DNA from: Chinchilla lanigera
Lineage: Eukaryota; Chordata; Mammalia; Rodentia; Chinchillidae
Direction: 5' to 3'
Assembly (NCBI RefSeq): GCF_000276665.1
Contig: NW_004955446.1
Span: 11,292,652 to 11,356,651, forward strand
Length of the DNA stretch: 64,000 nucleotides
Shown here: positions 33,701 through 44,442 of the stretch, piece by piece
Layout: the number at the start of each line of letters is the position of its first letter
How positions within the stretch are numbered: position 1 is the stretch's first letter
The notes under the pieces: generated by a model
What the model saw: the letters and a program-made list of their open reading frames with translations, nothing else
The model's database searches: none
Told to the model about the DNA's origin: nothing
Translations under genes and position numbers: made by a program

Positions 33701-33790
33701 ATTCAATAAAATCAATGCAAAATCAAACTAAGCAATGGCTATGACTCACTTTTGTATAGCTTTTTCATTGAAATGTACAATTTCTTTGCT
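30760..33790. other. About 3 kb of unique sequence, no gene seen
   Basis: The longest stretch with no recognised repeat. Frames stay below about 85 codons, with no family match. Nothing marks it as regulatory from sequence alone, though the low repeat content makes it the best place in the window to test for conserved noncoding DNA. Confidence 0.45.
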
Positions 33791-33794
33791 ATTT

Positions 33795-34385
33795 AAAAAC
33801 TATTATTTTATTTATAAAAGTCTGACACTAATAGGAAGATAATTAGAAAACATAGAAATATAGGGTAAAGATTATAGGAATCATACCAAAGATAAATATT
33901 GTTTACAATAGTTTACACCATGTTATATTTTCTTCAAGTCTCTTTACATACCCACACACTGTTTGGATATCACACACCCACACAGTTTTTACATCCTAAT
34001 CTTTTTACTTAATGTTTATCAGAAACATTTTTACATGGCATTAAAAATCTTATAAACATCACATGTGATGATGGCCATCCAATGTTTATACTATAATTTA
34101 TTACTATTATTCTTTCAGTAGACATTGTAATTGTTTTTAATGTTTTGGTTACTATAAAGAACTGTTATGAGCAGCTTTGTGTTTAAGCTGTGTTTATATT
34201 TTGCTTAATTTCCTAAGATAAAGTTACAGAAGTAGAACTGCTGCATCAAGTTGCCTGAATTTTTAAGAATTCTTGAAACTACATATTTCTAACTTGCTTT
34301 CCCAAATTTGTGTCAATTTATACTATTATTAACCAGAATGTGTACCATAACTTTTACCATGCTACGATATTGAAAGTTTTAAAAA
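33795..34385 (-). mobile_element. Ancient L1M fragment
   Basis: Reversed L1M landmarks: ATTAGAAAACATAGAAATAT, ACTTAATGTTTATCAGAAAC, ATAATTTATTACTATTATTC, and GATAAAGTTACAGAAGTAG followed by ACTGCTGCATCAAGTTGCC. Ends where the plus-strand L1 at about 34,387 begins. Confidence 0.65.
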
Positions 34386-34386
34386 A

Positions 34387-35575
34387 CCATACATGTGCAC
34401 AAGGACTTTCTGAACAGAATCTTCATTGCTCAGAAAATAGTACCAAGAATCAACAAATGGGATCATATCAAATTTAAAAACTTCACAGCAAAAGAAACAA
34501 CCAGCAGAATGAAAGACAACCTACAAAATGTAAAAAAAATTTGCAACTATTCTTCAGACAGACCACTAATACCCCAAATAAATAAAGATCTCAAAGTAAT
34601 TACACCCTCTAAAATAAAATGCCCAACCAAAAATGGATAAGCAAAATAAATGGACACTTCACAGAAGAAGTATAAATAGCCAATAAATTCATGAAGAATT
34701 GTTCAACAACACTGGCCACTAGAGAAATGCAAATTAAAACAACATTGAGATTCTTTCTTAACCTAGAAAAAATGTCACCATCAAGAAATTAAATGTAAGA
34801 AATGTTGGTGAGACTGCAGAGAAAAGGAACACTTCTACATTGTTGGTGGGAATGTAAACTAGTACAACTACTATGGAAATCAGTATAGAATGTTCCCAAA
34901 AAACTGAAACTAAAATTACATTTGACCCAGCTATTCCCCTTCTAGATATCTTGCCCAAAGTGTTATAGACATCATATTGCAGTAATACATGTATACCCAT
35001 GTTTATAGTAGGACAACACAAAATAGCTAAATCTTGTCCATCAGCAGATGAATAGATAAATAATACATGGTATTTATATTCAGTGGAATACTACTCTGCT
35101 ATGAAGAAAGATAAACTTGAATCATTTGCAGGAAAATGAATGCACCTTCAGACCATAATGTTAAGTAAAATAAACCAGATACACAGGCTTAAATATCACA
35201 TGGTTTCTTTTATATGAGAATCACAAATTATAACTAGAGAGCAAAATAAAAGATACATAATAAGTAGTAGAGAAATAAATGTTTCTCAAATGGCAGGAGA
35301 ACAGGGTGTGTTGGTGCACACCTGTAATCCCAGCACTCAGTAGGTTGAGGCAGGAGGATTGCTACAATTTGGAGGTCAGCCTGGGCTACATAGTGAGTTC
35401 AGGCCAGCCTAAGATAGTGAGACTCTGTCTTGAAAAGACAAAACAAAGCAAAACAAAATCAAATGGGAAGGGGATCAGGAGATGAAAGGGCACAGAAAAA
35501 TTAATTAAGATGTATTATGTACATGTACCAATGCCACACAGGAATGTAAACATGTACTGCAAACACACACTAATA
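34387..35575 (+). mobile_element. L1 3' portion (ORF2 C-terminus and 3' UTR)
   Basis: Starts in the ORF2 C-terminal region: the peptide QKIVPRINKWDHIKFKNFTA (about 34,430-34,490) recalls the conserved RINKWDLI motif also seen in the first L1. Continues with GAGAAATGCAAATTAAAAC, ACATTGTTGGTGGGAATG and ATGAAGAAAGATAAACTTG. Its 3' UTR is interrupted by a B1 at 35,300-35,458. Frameshifts and stops throughout; inactive. Confidence 0.85.
35300..35458 (+). mobile_element. B1 SINE inside L1 3' UTR
   Basis: Reads AACAGGGTGTGTTGGTGCAC, AATCCCAGCACTCAGTAGG, GGTCAGCCTGGGCTACATAG and ACTCTGTCTTGAAAAGAC, then an A-rich tail. TCAAATGG is at 35,286-35,293 and 35,459-35,466. Confidence 0.9.
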
Positions 35576-35895
35576 AACACACTTGACTCCCATTATGGAA
35601 CTCCAAAGTGCAATTTCATAAGCAGGGGCTCTATCCTGAATTCTTTCAATAGGGACTAATCCTGGAGTTTCTTAGTTATTTAGTTAATGAATCCATCTAC
35701 TTTTTTTTTTTAAATCAATCACATTGAATTTAAGAGGGGGGAATTTTTCATGTTAATTAATAAACTACTTACATTTATATGAAAAAGAATTTAGTGAAAC
35801 TGGGTTTGATCCACTGTACAGCACTAGGGACAATTTAGGTATGTTTGTTTCTTTGGCTTCAACCATTGTGGAGATGATACCAAATTAAAATGTTA
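35576..35895. other. Short unique stretch, no gene seen
   Basis: About 320 bp with a T run at 35,701-35,711; no family recognised. Confidence 0.35.
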
Positions 35896-35896
35896 A

Positions 35897-36047
35897 AGCC
35901 AGGTGTGGTGGCACACACCTATAGTCCTAACACTCAGGAGGCTGAGGCAGGAGGATCCTTGTGAGTTCAAAACCATCCTAGGCCATAAAATGAGCTCAAG
36001 CCTAGCCTGAACTGCATAGTGAGACCTTGTGTCAAAAAGACCAAAAA
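35897..36047 (+). mobile_element. B1 SINE
   Basis: Reads GCCAGGTGTGGTGGCACAC, GAGGCTGAGGCAGGAGGATC, TGAACTGCATAGTGAGACC and an A run at 36,044. Flanks are AT-rich and a duplication is not clear. Confidence 0.9.
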
Positions 36048-36195
36048 AAAAATTTAGAAATAATATTTTCTCTAGTAACACCCCGTTTTGAGACCCTTGG
36101 AAGAACAATCCATATATACAAAGAAAGGATTTTATTTACTGTTGTTAATGATTCAGGGAAGTCTTAAATGATCCCTGAGGGATGGGAAAAGGGTT

Positions 36196-36525
36196 TGTGG
36201 TGGTTAATCTTAATTATATCAGCTTGATTGGCTTGGGAGTGCCTGGCAATTACTAAAGCACGCTTGTGGGTGGGTCATGGAGGTGTACCCTTGAGTACTG
36301 TATAGGTCCCTGATTTTCCTCCCTGGCACTCTTCCCTTGTTCTGCTTCCCAGCTGCCATGAACTGAGAGGCTTTGCCTCACCACACCCTTCTGCTATGAT
36401 ATTTTCACCTTGGAACCAGCCTACCATGGACTGAATCCTCTGAAACCTTGAATCAAATTAAACCTATTCTTTAAATTGTGAGTGTCAGGTGTTGTGTCTT
36501 AGCAACAGAAAAGTTGACTTAATAA
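36196..36525 (+). mobile_element. ERVL/MLT2-like solo LTR, copy C
   Basis: Starts TGTGGTGGTTAATC; contains GTGGGTGGGTCATGGAGG, TTGAGTACTGTATAGG, CAGCTGCCATGAACTGAG, CCATGGACTGAATCC and CAAATTAAACC. Ends near CAACAGAAAAGTTGAC. Closely related to copies at 15,674 and 29,057, same orientation. Confidence 0.8.
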
Positions 36526-37535
36526 TGGTCTCAGATTTTTTTCAATCCCACATTTTGCCAAAGTATTTTGAGTTTGTCAAGGTGAAGAGTTATTTCAAGC
36601 ACTCTCATTGAGACTGGATCATTCCTTTCATAATAACTTCAGTGTCTGTAAAATAAGGTTGATGGACCAGCTGAACATTTAAATTCCTCCCAACTATAAT
36701 AATATTCTGGGTCTTTAATCAGTTTTTGGATGGGATTTGATATTTGTACAAGTATTATTTGAGAAAGAATACACCAATCCAAACTTGAAAGGGTCTGCAA
36801 CTAGCATCTGATCATGAAGAATAGTCATAACTGAATTTGGAGCTAGTAATAAAGTGTTCAAAAAGATAGAGGAGCTAGATTGTCTTACCTAGAATTGGAG
36901 GTGGAGGACAGCTTTGCAAACATTAAATGACAACACAAGGCATCGTGTGGTGGTCAGCAGGGGTGTAAATGGGACTACCTCCAACATTACTCTTATGCAA
37001 ATACAAAGGCAGTTGATAATACTTTCAGTGCACAGAAGTTCAGTGTCAATGATATCACTGGTGTTGCTGACAAAAATCAGCTTTTGGTACCCAAAATGTC
37101 AGTCAGAGAAAAGGGCCTACTCTGGGAAAGAACAAAGTCTGCAAATCTGACAAGTTCAGATGGCATGTGTACAAATAACTTCTCCAAAGCACTCTTCTGA
37201 AACCTAAATAGCAACAGAGTTTGGGCAAGTAAAGTAAGTGCTGCTTTATCTGTGAAACTCCCCACTGGTGAGCTACAACAGAGCAAAATTACTAGACCCA
37301 AAATAGGACAACAAAAGCACAAGGTATTCTAAGGGGGAATAAACGCACAGTGTTTACTGCTCTTTCTTTGAGAATGATACCTGTGAAGTCAACCCTGCTC
37401 TGTCTCCTTTCCCTTAGTCCTACTCTTCCTCACCAACACCATGTCCCTTTTAGGGACAAAACATTAAAGAAAGAACATTTTCTTAGAAAAGCTAAGAGTC
37501 TGATACAAAACACTAAGCAAAAGACCTCACCCGTA
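36526..37535. other. Unique sequence, no gene seen
   Basis: Open frames on both strands of about 80 codons near 36,914-37,322, overlapping and without recognisable domains. Confidence 0.4.
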
Positions 37536-37540
37536 GTAAG

Positions 37541-38093
37541 TGCCTGTGATCATGAATCATATGTCACCTTGAATAGATTATGAAATTAGTACCAGCTTAA
37601 TAAAGCACAATTATGGATGTGTCTGTGGATGACTGACAAGTAGGTCAGCAAGCTGAAGGAAGAAGACCCCTCTTGGATGTGGGTGGGACCAATCAGTAGG
37701 TTCGTAGCCTGGATGGAATAAAAAGGGAAAGAAGAAATAAACGTCCCTCTTTTGGAAGAGTTATAGTCTTCACCATTGCCTTCAGACATTGTCAGTCTCC
37801 ATTTCCTTCAGCCTTTCTACACAGTCCCTCCTGGACAACTCTACAGTGAGTTTCCAGGCCTTTGACCTTGAACTAATGCTTGATTCTTGTTTCCACTTGT
37901 CATGTGGCTTCCATCTTCTTCAGTCTGCCGTGCACAGTTGGCCATTGTGTATTCTTCCACCTCTGATCCTGCAGATGGTCGTTGTGGACTTTTCCATCTC
38001 TGATTCTATAAGTTTACCTAATAAATCCCCTTGCATAATCATCATATATTTCTCTTGATTCAGTTTATTTAGAGGACTCTACCTAACGCAGTG
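37541..38093 (+). mobile_element. MLT2-like ERVL solo LTR
   Basis: Landmarks in MLT2 order: ATGTCACCTTGAATAG, GCACAATTATGGATGTGTCTG, TGGGTGGGACCAATCAG, AGCCTGGATGGAATAAAAAG, a pyrimidine-rich middle, AGTTTACCTAATAAATCCCC with the AATAAA signal, and GAGGACTCTACCTAACGCA. The short frames over it are not genes. Confidence 0.7.
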
Positions 38094-39340
38094 CCAAATA
38101 TTGATGTAATCTGGGGATGGAAAACACAAGGAACATCATTTGTCATGGCTTAAATTTGAAATGCAACAAAATAGCATAACATAAGTAAATGTTAGTAAAA
38201 GTCTCTATGTGCAATAACTTTATTTAAAGAGTCTCAGATCCGACTTAATCAGCCTTCTCTTACATTTATGAACATTCTGTTAGCTAAAAGAGTCACCCCT
38301 CTATTTCAGATGTGACTCTTTGTGCCAAAAAACATCACTGTGGTAGGAGGGCATGATTTGAAAGAAAGTCTCCACCTTGTCCCTGTAGTAGAAATGGGCT
38401 GAGTGGGCCAAGAGCAAGACCACATTAAGATATTTGTGAACACTGCACAAGATGAATTTTCACCGGATGGTTCTGACCAGACCCCACAGGATTTGATTTG
38501 GGAGAGTGTGCAATAACTGTATGCCAGCGCATAAAGTTGGACATGACAGATTGGTTCAGGGTTAATGCCAACTTCCCTGGGTGTGTTGTGGCTCTTGCAA
38601 CATGAACGGATTTATGCTGCAAAGTTTGACAGCTGTGGCACCAGAAGATAAACAAAATGAGAAGAGCATTTATGAAAGCTGACCTTGCTGGAAAAACAGA
38701 AGAACATGTGGCTGGCCAAGATCATTCAAGATCAGGCAGGTACTGACAATAGCTTTATCTTGAATGTTCCAAAATGCCCTTCCAAAGAGCAGCCATCGGC
38801 CACAAACACAGCCTCCGCTCACACAGTCAGCTCTGTGGCCATCTGCTCAATTTTCAAGTGCTTTTAAAGTGCTTCTGCTAGTCAGAAGGCTGATGGAAAG
38901 CTCATCAGCTAAGCATCACACACCCGAGCCAAAGATACTTGCAAGGAAGGTGAAGACCTACCACCTTGGGCAGTGACTGAGAGCTGTTTTGAAACATACA
39001 TGAGCTACTGAAGAAGATTTGTTATGTAGGACTCATCCAGATAAGTCCTGGCTATCAAGGAAGACTATTCTTGAACAACTGAAATAGATTTAAATGAGAT
39101 GAGAATTCATAATGAAAACCTTTAAGTAGTTAAAGCTTAAGGAAAGAACCTCCCCACCAATCTTTGTCAGGTTTATAAAGTTATTAATTGTACATGATCC
39201 CTAAGTCATCTGGTTCTCTTCTCTTTCCTTCTTTGTGTAAAGAACACTAACTGTGTGTTTTGGCATCCTAAACGTCCTTTCCTGGTTAACTTAAGAAGGA
39301 TAGAATTTGGAAAACATCTCTCCCCTATGCCCTTGTTGAC
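38094..39340. other. Unique block with broken frames
   Basis: About 1.2 kb not matched to any family. Between about 38,440 and 38,960 several frames carry long stretches with few stops but shift repeatedly. This could be a decayed retrocopy of a gene or chance; no protein family is recognised and no A-tail or duplication was found. Confidence 0.35.
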
Positions 39341-39341
39341 A

Positions 39342-39532
39342 GAGCAGTGAATTGAACCCGGGGCTTCTTAACGATGCTCTACAACTGAATTACATCCCCA
39401 ACCGGTTCAAAAATTTTTTTATTTTGAGACAAAGTCTCACTAAGTGGCCCAGGCTGATCACACACTTGCAGTCCTCCTGGTTTGGCTTCCCACATAGCTG
39501 GTATTGCATGCATGTGCCACTATTTTCACTCT
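39342..39532 (-). mobile_element. B4-like ID-B1 dimeric SINE
   Basis: The left part reads AATTGAACCCGGGGCTTCTT and CAACTGAATTACATCCCC, a reversed tRNA/ID-like head. The right part, from TTTTGAGACAAAGTC through GCCCAGGCTGATCACACAC to GTATTGCATGCATGTGCC, is a reversed B1. The order matches rodent B4/ID-B1 composites. More diverged than the single B1 and ID copies. Confidence 0.75.
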
Positions 39533-39920
39533 TGGTTTGGTTATATGAAATAGGGGGACCTAATTATCTGAACCTCTGGCTTCCTAGGTTTCCTTGACTA
39601 TGGTCAGACAGCTTTCTGCACCCTTAGAGTAGCTAATAAAACCAAGGTCACAAAGTCAGACTGTTTCTTTTTCAAATCCCAGACAGCAGCTGAATGGTCT
39701 CAACCTAACTTTCCTGTGGTCAAACCAGAGTCCATGCAGGGCCAAAATGGAACAACTAGGGGAGCTTTCTCGGTAGGCCTGTCCTTGGGCTCTTCATCCA
39801 GGCTGCTCTCCCTATCTCACTCCTCAGCACCCCCTTGACCCTGTACTACACTGTGTGTCAGTCTGTGGGCTACTGCCCTATCACTTTGTAAAGAGGAAGC
39901 CTTCGAAAATCAAAAAGGCA
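39533..39920. other. Unique sequence, no gene seen
   Basis: No family or coding signal recognised. Confidence 0.35.
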
Positions 39921-39924
39921 GAGA

Positions 39925-40055
39925 ATTTGGAGCCAGGAAGCAGAACCATAGCTCTAGGGCCGGCACTAGTAGACTTTGTGACCATGAACATATGAATTCT
40001 TGACTTTCTGTCTTAGTTCACTTATCTGTGAAACCAGGAGCCCTGACTACTACTT
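39925..40055 (+). mobile_element. MIR SINE fragment
   Basis: GAGCCAGGAAGCAGAACC, AGACTTTGTGACCATGAAC and TTAGTTCACTTATCTGTGAAACC follow MIR order. Confidence 0.6.
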
Positions 40056-40865
40056 AATTTCCAACAACTTTTCAAGTGGAAAATTTCTCCAAGCCAGGGA
40101 TTCTACATTTGTCTGTATTTGCAGGTTGTAGCCCACTTCTTTCTGTCCCTTTCACTCTTTAGTACTGATTTAGCCTCAAAGAAGAGCTGTAGATGCAGCA
40201 AAAAAGAAGGGTAAGGGCCTGCTGGGGGATCAGTAGTTGTACTAAAGAGGACCGAACACTGAGACACGGAATCAGTACAAATTTCTACCATTGCCAGAGC
40301 TCAGAGCCTGGAGGACTGCCCTGCACTTAGCCTCAATTTGCCCTTTGAGGACTTGCTTTCCCCTGTGTGGAATGCTCATTCTAATTTGATTCCACATGGA
40401 TCAAAATGATGGGAGAAGGACAAGTTCATAGCATGATTTTAGTGGGACTTTGAACCCTTCCCAAAGATTACCCACATTTCCTCTTAGATAATGCAAGAAG
40501 TATTGTGTATAATTCCCCTTTGGGACTTACCATGAAGCTAGGGAGGTAAGACAGGTGCATGTCTTAGCTTCACCTTTGTATTTTAAATACATTTGCTAAT
40601 CACTGTGTCTGGCCTTTCAGGTTGATTTAAGGATATCAGGAGCAAACATGGGTAGACCTCGTGCTCTTCTCATGTAACTTTATTACTAACGGTGGTTCAG
40701 AAGAAATCAATCAGGTCTGATGTAGATTGTAAGAATGATGTAGGTCCTGATGTTCTGTTGTTTTCTTTTTGTTCTGGAGGGAAAACACACCTTTTTTCCT
40801 TCATCAAAAATCAGAGAGTATAGTATTTATCTCACTTTTTAGGTATGAGATATAAAATCTTTAAA
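40056..40865. other. Unique sequence, no gene seen
   Basis: No confident repeat; frames below 65 codons. Confidence 0.4.
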
Positions 40866-40867
40866 GT

Positions 40868-41075
40868 CCAATATAAACCTAGGCTCAAATCTGGCCATTC
40901 TCATGATTATGTGAACACGGGCAAGATACTCACCTTCTTAAGGCTTAGGTATCTCCTCCTCACAGCAGAGGGTAGCAGTGTCTCCTTTAAATGTTCTGAA
41001 TGTTACAGGCAGTAAATTATACATCTATGCTTGGATTTGGAAAGCAGTCAGTGAACGATAGGTGTTGTTAGAAGA
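40868..41075 (+). mobile_element. MIR SINE
   Basis: Reads GGCTCAAATCTGGCC, AACACGGGCAAGATACTC, AAGGCTTAGGTATCTCC and CAGTCAGTGAACGATAGG: full-length order but diverged. Confidence 0.65.
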
Positions 41076-41620
41076 TTCAGTCTTTGGCTCCCAGGGATCC
41101 CCTCGGGTACTGATGGAGACAGCCATCTACAGATAGTGTCACAGAAACACTGTCCTATTGGGCAACTGGTGCCAGGTAAATATTGGTCTTCCTTTTCCGT
41201 ATTTTTCAGGTCAAAGGTCAACGCCATTGTTATTTACTGCCTGTGTTTGTGACAGGCTGGCCAAGGTCCACGGCAAGGTGTGGTAGCTGTTTCATCCTCT
41301 TCCTGTATGAGAAGAGAGAGCAGACTTTATGTTTTTTTTTTTTGTTTTTGTTTTTGTTTTTTTATGTCAACATGAAATCCTTTCTAATGGACTATTTTAA
41401 AGTGGCTACTTCAGGACTTACTTTCTTCTAGGAAGTCACAAGCTTGATGGATAGGTCAGATCTGAGAGGGTGACCTTCTCTTCCCACTGAACTTCCATAG
41501 CCCCTGGCCGCACCTTCTGGTTCTCTTTACCAAGGCAAGCTCACTATTCAGGGGAGGGGAGTGAAGCATCCCATAGAGAGGAGACAGACCTGACATGATC
41601 TACTGAATTTTAGGCTGTTA
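41076..41620. other. Unique sequence with T-rich run
   Basis: T/GTTTTT-rich tract at 41,331-41,362; otherwise unremarkable. Confidence 0.4.
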
Positions 41621-41624
41621 TACT

Positions 41625-41750
41625 ACTGTAATCTGTTATTATGTTATTGTAATCCCTAGTACACAAACCAGGAAACTAAGGCATAGAGAAGAATAATGTG
41701 TACATGGTCACACGCTGTAGAAGCTGGGGAGCTGGGATTTAAAGAGATCT
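41625..41750 (-). mobile_element. MIR SINE fragment
   Basis: Plus strand reads AAACCAGGAAACTAAGGCATAG, ACATGGTCACACGCTG and GAGCTGGGATTTAAA, the reversed MIR core. Confidence 0.7.
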
Positions 41751-41754
41751 GTAA

Positions 41755-42240
41755 AGACTTGGACCTAATTCAGTAAATTTTCACTCCTGACTCAGTTAGA
41801 ATGCTAGAAAAATTCATATGCACATTCACAAATGCTCATCTACTTACCTATGTTTAGTCTTCTATCCCAAGATCATGATTCACTTGGATCTTAGGATAGA
41901 CCCCTGGAGTTGGCATTGTAAATAAATCTGCTTGTATGATGCTAAGTGTATTGGGTGAAAATCACTGACTTCCCTCCAAAGTCACACGGTACCACATTGC
42001 TACAAAAAAATAGCAGATTTTCCCTTATTAGGGAATTTGGAAATACTTCCCAAACCACATGTTAGGAACAGGAAGTTTCTGAACAGGTTTGATCTTTTGA
42101 GAAATTTTTAATCACTTCTCTTACCATTTCCATGCACAAGAATTTCTGTGCCCCCACAGCCAAAGCTGCTCAGAGAGAACAGATGTAAATACAGAGTTAA
42201 GGGAACGAAAGAGATCTGTAAAGATTTTCCAAGATCTTTA
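41755..42240. other. Unique sequence, no gene seen
   Basis: No family recognised in about 490 bp. Confidence 0.35.
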
Positions 42241-42350
42241 TTTTTTTTTGTTTTTTTTTTGTTTTTTTTTTTTTCCTGTACCGGGAATCGAACTCACAAC
42301 CTTGCTCTTGCCAGGCAAGTGCTGTGCCACTGACCTATATCCCCAGCTCC
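42241..42350 (-). mobile_element. ID SINE
   Basis: A long T-rich run with two G interruptions (42,241-42,274) precedes CCTGTACCGGGAATCGAAC, then CTTGCCAGGCAAGTGCTG and ATATCCCCAGCTCC. On the minus strand this is GGAGCTGGGGATATAGGTC. CTTTATTTTTT is repeated on both sides, an approximate target-site duplication. Confidence 0.88.
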
Positions 42351-43135
42351 TTTATTTTTTGAATCTTGCTCGTTTATCAAAAACACAATCCCTGGATGCT
42401 CATCATTTTGGAGAGAAATTTTAGCTGACAGTTGGCCTCCTCTGCTTCCATCCCTGCTTAGGGATTTCCTCTTGGAATACCTGAACTTCGATTGAATTTC
42501 TGTGGCGCATTTGGTCACCACAGAGAATAGTACATGGTCCTTAGAGACCAGTGCTGCAGCCCATGTTCTGACTGTGGTTGTTTGATTTAGGGTGACATCC
42601 CCTTGGAAACACATCAGACTGTTGCCCCATGCCCTTATAGTAACCACCACTCCATCTCTGCAGATATTGTACAATTCAGTTCCAACAAAAGTCCCTCATG
42701 AGGGTGCTTAGGCCTCAGGTCTCTTAGGAACTGGCCCTAAATGCACAGAGTGCAGTCTATTTTGCTTATTTATGTCGTTTGGCATTTCTAACCACACTTT
42801 TTTTCTTCCTTTGAAGGGAAGATTTTGAAAAATCAAGCGTTTTAGCTGGAAGACAATATTTCCAAACTTCTGGAAGATTATGAAGTGAAGCATACTCTTG
42901 GGGATTAGAGATAATTTCCAACTTGCTTGGCAAACCACTATGGGCACCAACATATTTATTAGGAAATAATTTGGAATTGAAACACAATATGCATAGTATT
43001 TTACTTTTTTTGAAGTGTAAAACTAAAACAGATATAATGATACAGAAGACACTGTTTAAAATTTTTTCATTCAAGAATAGGATGGGGAAGTATGAGGGAT
43101 AGTTATTTTTGCTATATATTCTTTTACAATAACAA
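42351..43135. other. Unique sequence, no gene seen
   Basis: A minus-strand frame of about 126 codons covers 42,294-42,674, but its start lies in unique DNA and its end runs through the ID, so it is chance. Confidence 0.45.
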
Positions 43136-43137
43136 AA

Positions 43138-43258
43138 TAACTGAAATAATATTGATAGCTAGTATTTATTGAAGCTTTTCTTTGTGCTTGATTACTCTGT
43201 ATAAATTTCCCTTCATGCATTTATCATTTACTGTTGATAGTAACCTTACACATGTACT
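43138..43258 (-). mobile_element. MIR SINE fragment
   Basis: GATAGCTAGTATTTATTGAAGC and TTGATTACTCTGTATAAATT match the reversed MIR 3' end. Confidence 0.6.
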
Positions 43259-43315
43259 ACTGTGCCAGTTTGCCACTCAATTCTAAGTAACGGAGATTTG
43301 TTTAAATGCAAAAGT

Positions 43316-43418
43316 TGGGGCTGGGGATTTAGCTCAGCGGCAAAAGCGCCCACCTGGCATGCACAAGGTCGTGAGTTCGGTTCCTGGTACCGGAGAAAAA
43401 CCAAAAAAAAAAAAAAAA
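43316..43418 (+). mobile_element. ID SINE with long A tail
   Basis: Reads TTGGGGCTGGGGATTTAGC, box A TAGCTCAGCGG, CCTGGCATGCACAAGGTC, box-B region GAGTTCGGTTCC and 3' box GGTACCGG, then AGAAAAACC and 16 adenines. Box B differs from the pol III consensus at one position. A short AAAGTT repeat may be its duplication. Best example here of the local ID type. Confidence 0.93.
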
Positions 43419-43905
43419 GTTCATTGCCTAACAGTATAACAATTCCCTGAAGAACGGTTCCAGGGGCGGTCAACTCACAGTCACCAAAAGCTGACTCTTC
43501 TGTAGTTTTGTTCTGCCATCTTCACTACGGCAGGCGGTCTTTAAACAAGCTTCCCTCATGGCTCTAAGCTGGCTGCTTTATCACATGTGGCAACATCTAG
43601 TCCCTTCCCAGAGGTCTTTCCCAGAAGGCCTCCATTCTTTAAGAGAGGATACACAGTTGCTTAACATGCCCGTCCCTAAAGCATCCAAGCGCAAGCAGAA
43701 AGGGATCGCTGTGACTGGTTTCCAGACCAATCACGGTTCACAGCTCTTACCAACTCAGAAAGAAAGATGAGAATTGGAAAAGAAAATCAATTAGTGTTAT
43801 GAGAGCAGGTTTGAGCCAAAAGGAAAACATTTTCAAACCCCAGGCAGTCAGGGTCTTTAGTTAAAATTATCTGTAAGGCATTTGCATATTACATATCATT
43901 ATTGC
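43419..43905. other. Unresolved sequence, possibly an old repeat
   Basis: The stretch 43,540-43,750, including AGACCAATCACGG, has the feel of an ancient interspersed repeat, but I cannot name it. No gene. Confidence 0.35.
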
Positions 43906-43907
43906 CC

Positions 43908-44140
43908 CAGGCTGCCTTAGAGACCATAGGCTAGGGAGGATCAGAGGTCTGTAGTTACAAATGAGGAAAGAGGATGCAGTTAGATCACTCTCTACTGTAT
44001 TATTATCATCTAAATGTTTATGGAGGATGAGAATTACCCAAAAGCACATGGCTAATATGGTTAATAGGTGATAGAGCTTACCTTGAAATCAGGTCTGCTT
44101 ATCCTAAAACCTTTGTTTTTAATCACTCTGACTAACTGCC
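43908..44140 (-). mobile_element. MIR SINE, diverged
   Basis: Plus strand: GATGAGAATTACCCAAAAGC, ACATGGCTAATATGG, TAGGTGATAGAGC, ATCAGGTCTGCTTATCC and CTAACTGCCCC. This order fits a reversed MIR. Confidence 0.55.
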
Positions 44141-44299
44141 CCTATTGTATGCTTGTATACTGACTTTCTCTCTGTCTGCCTCTGTGTCTTCTGTCTGTTT
44201 CTATAGTACCTCTCCCCCCATGCATTGCTCTACTAATAATGAAAAATAGCTTGATTTTTATTGTTCTTTCTAAACAATTGTCACGCAGAGTTCAGGTAG

Positions 44300-44442
44300 T
44301 GTTAACCACATCTCTACTCTGAGAACTGAGGAAAACTGCTTAACCTTCTAGGCGTTGCTTTCCTTATCATTAAAATGGGAAGGCTGAACTAGATGAAAGC
44401 TAAGATCTCTTCCACCCTTAAAATTCCATTAGTATATGGTTC
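44300..44442 (+). mobile_element. MIR SINE fragment
   Basis: AACTGCTTAACCTTCTAGGC, TTCCTTATCATTAAAATGGG and AAGGCTGAACTAGATGA match the MIR 3' region. Confidence 0.65.

Noticed and set aside
42294..42674. 126-codon minus-strand frame
   Set aside because: It runs into the ID element at its end and has no recognisable domain.
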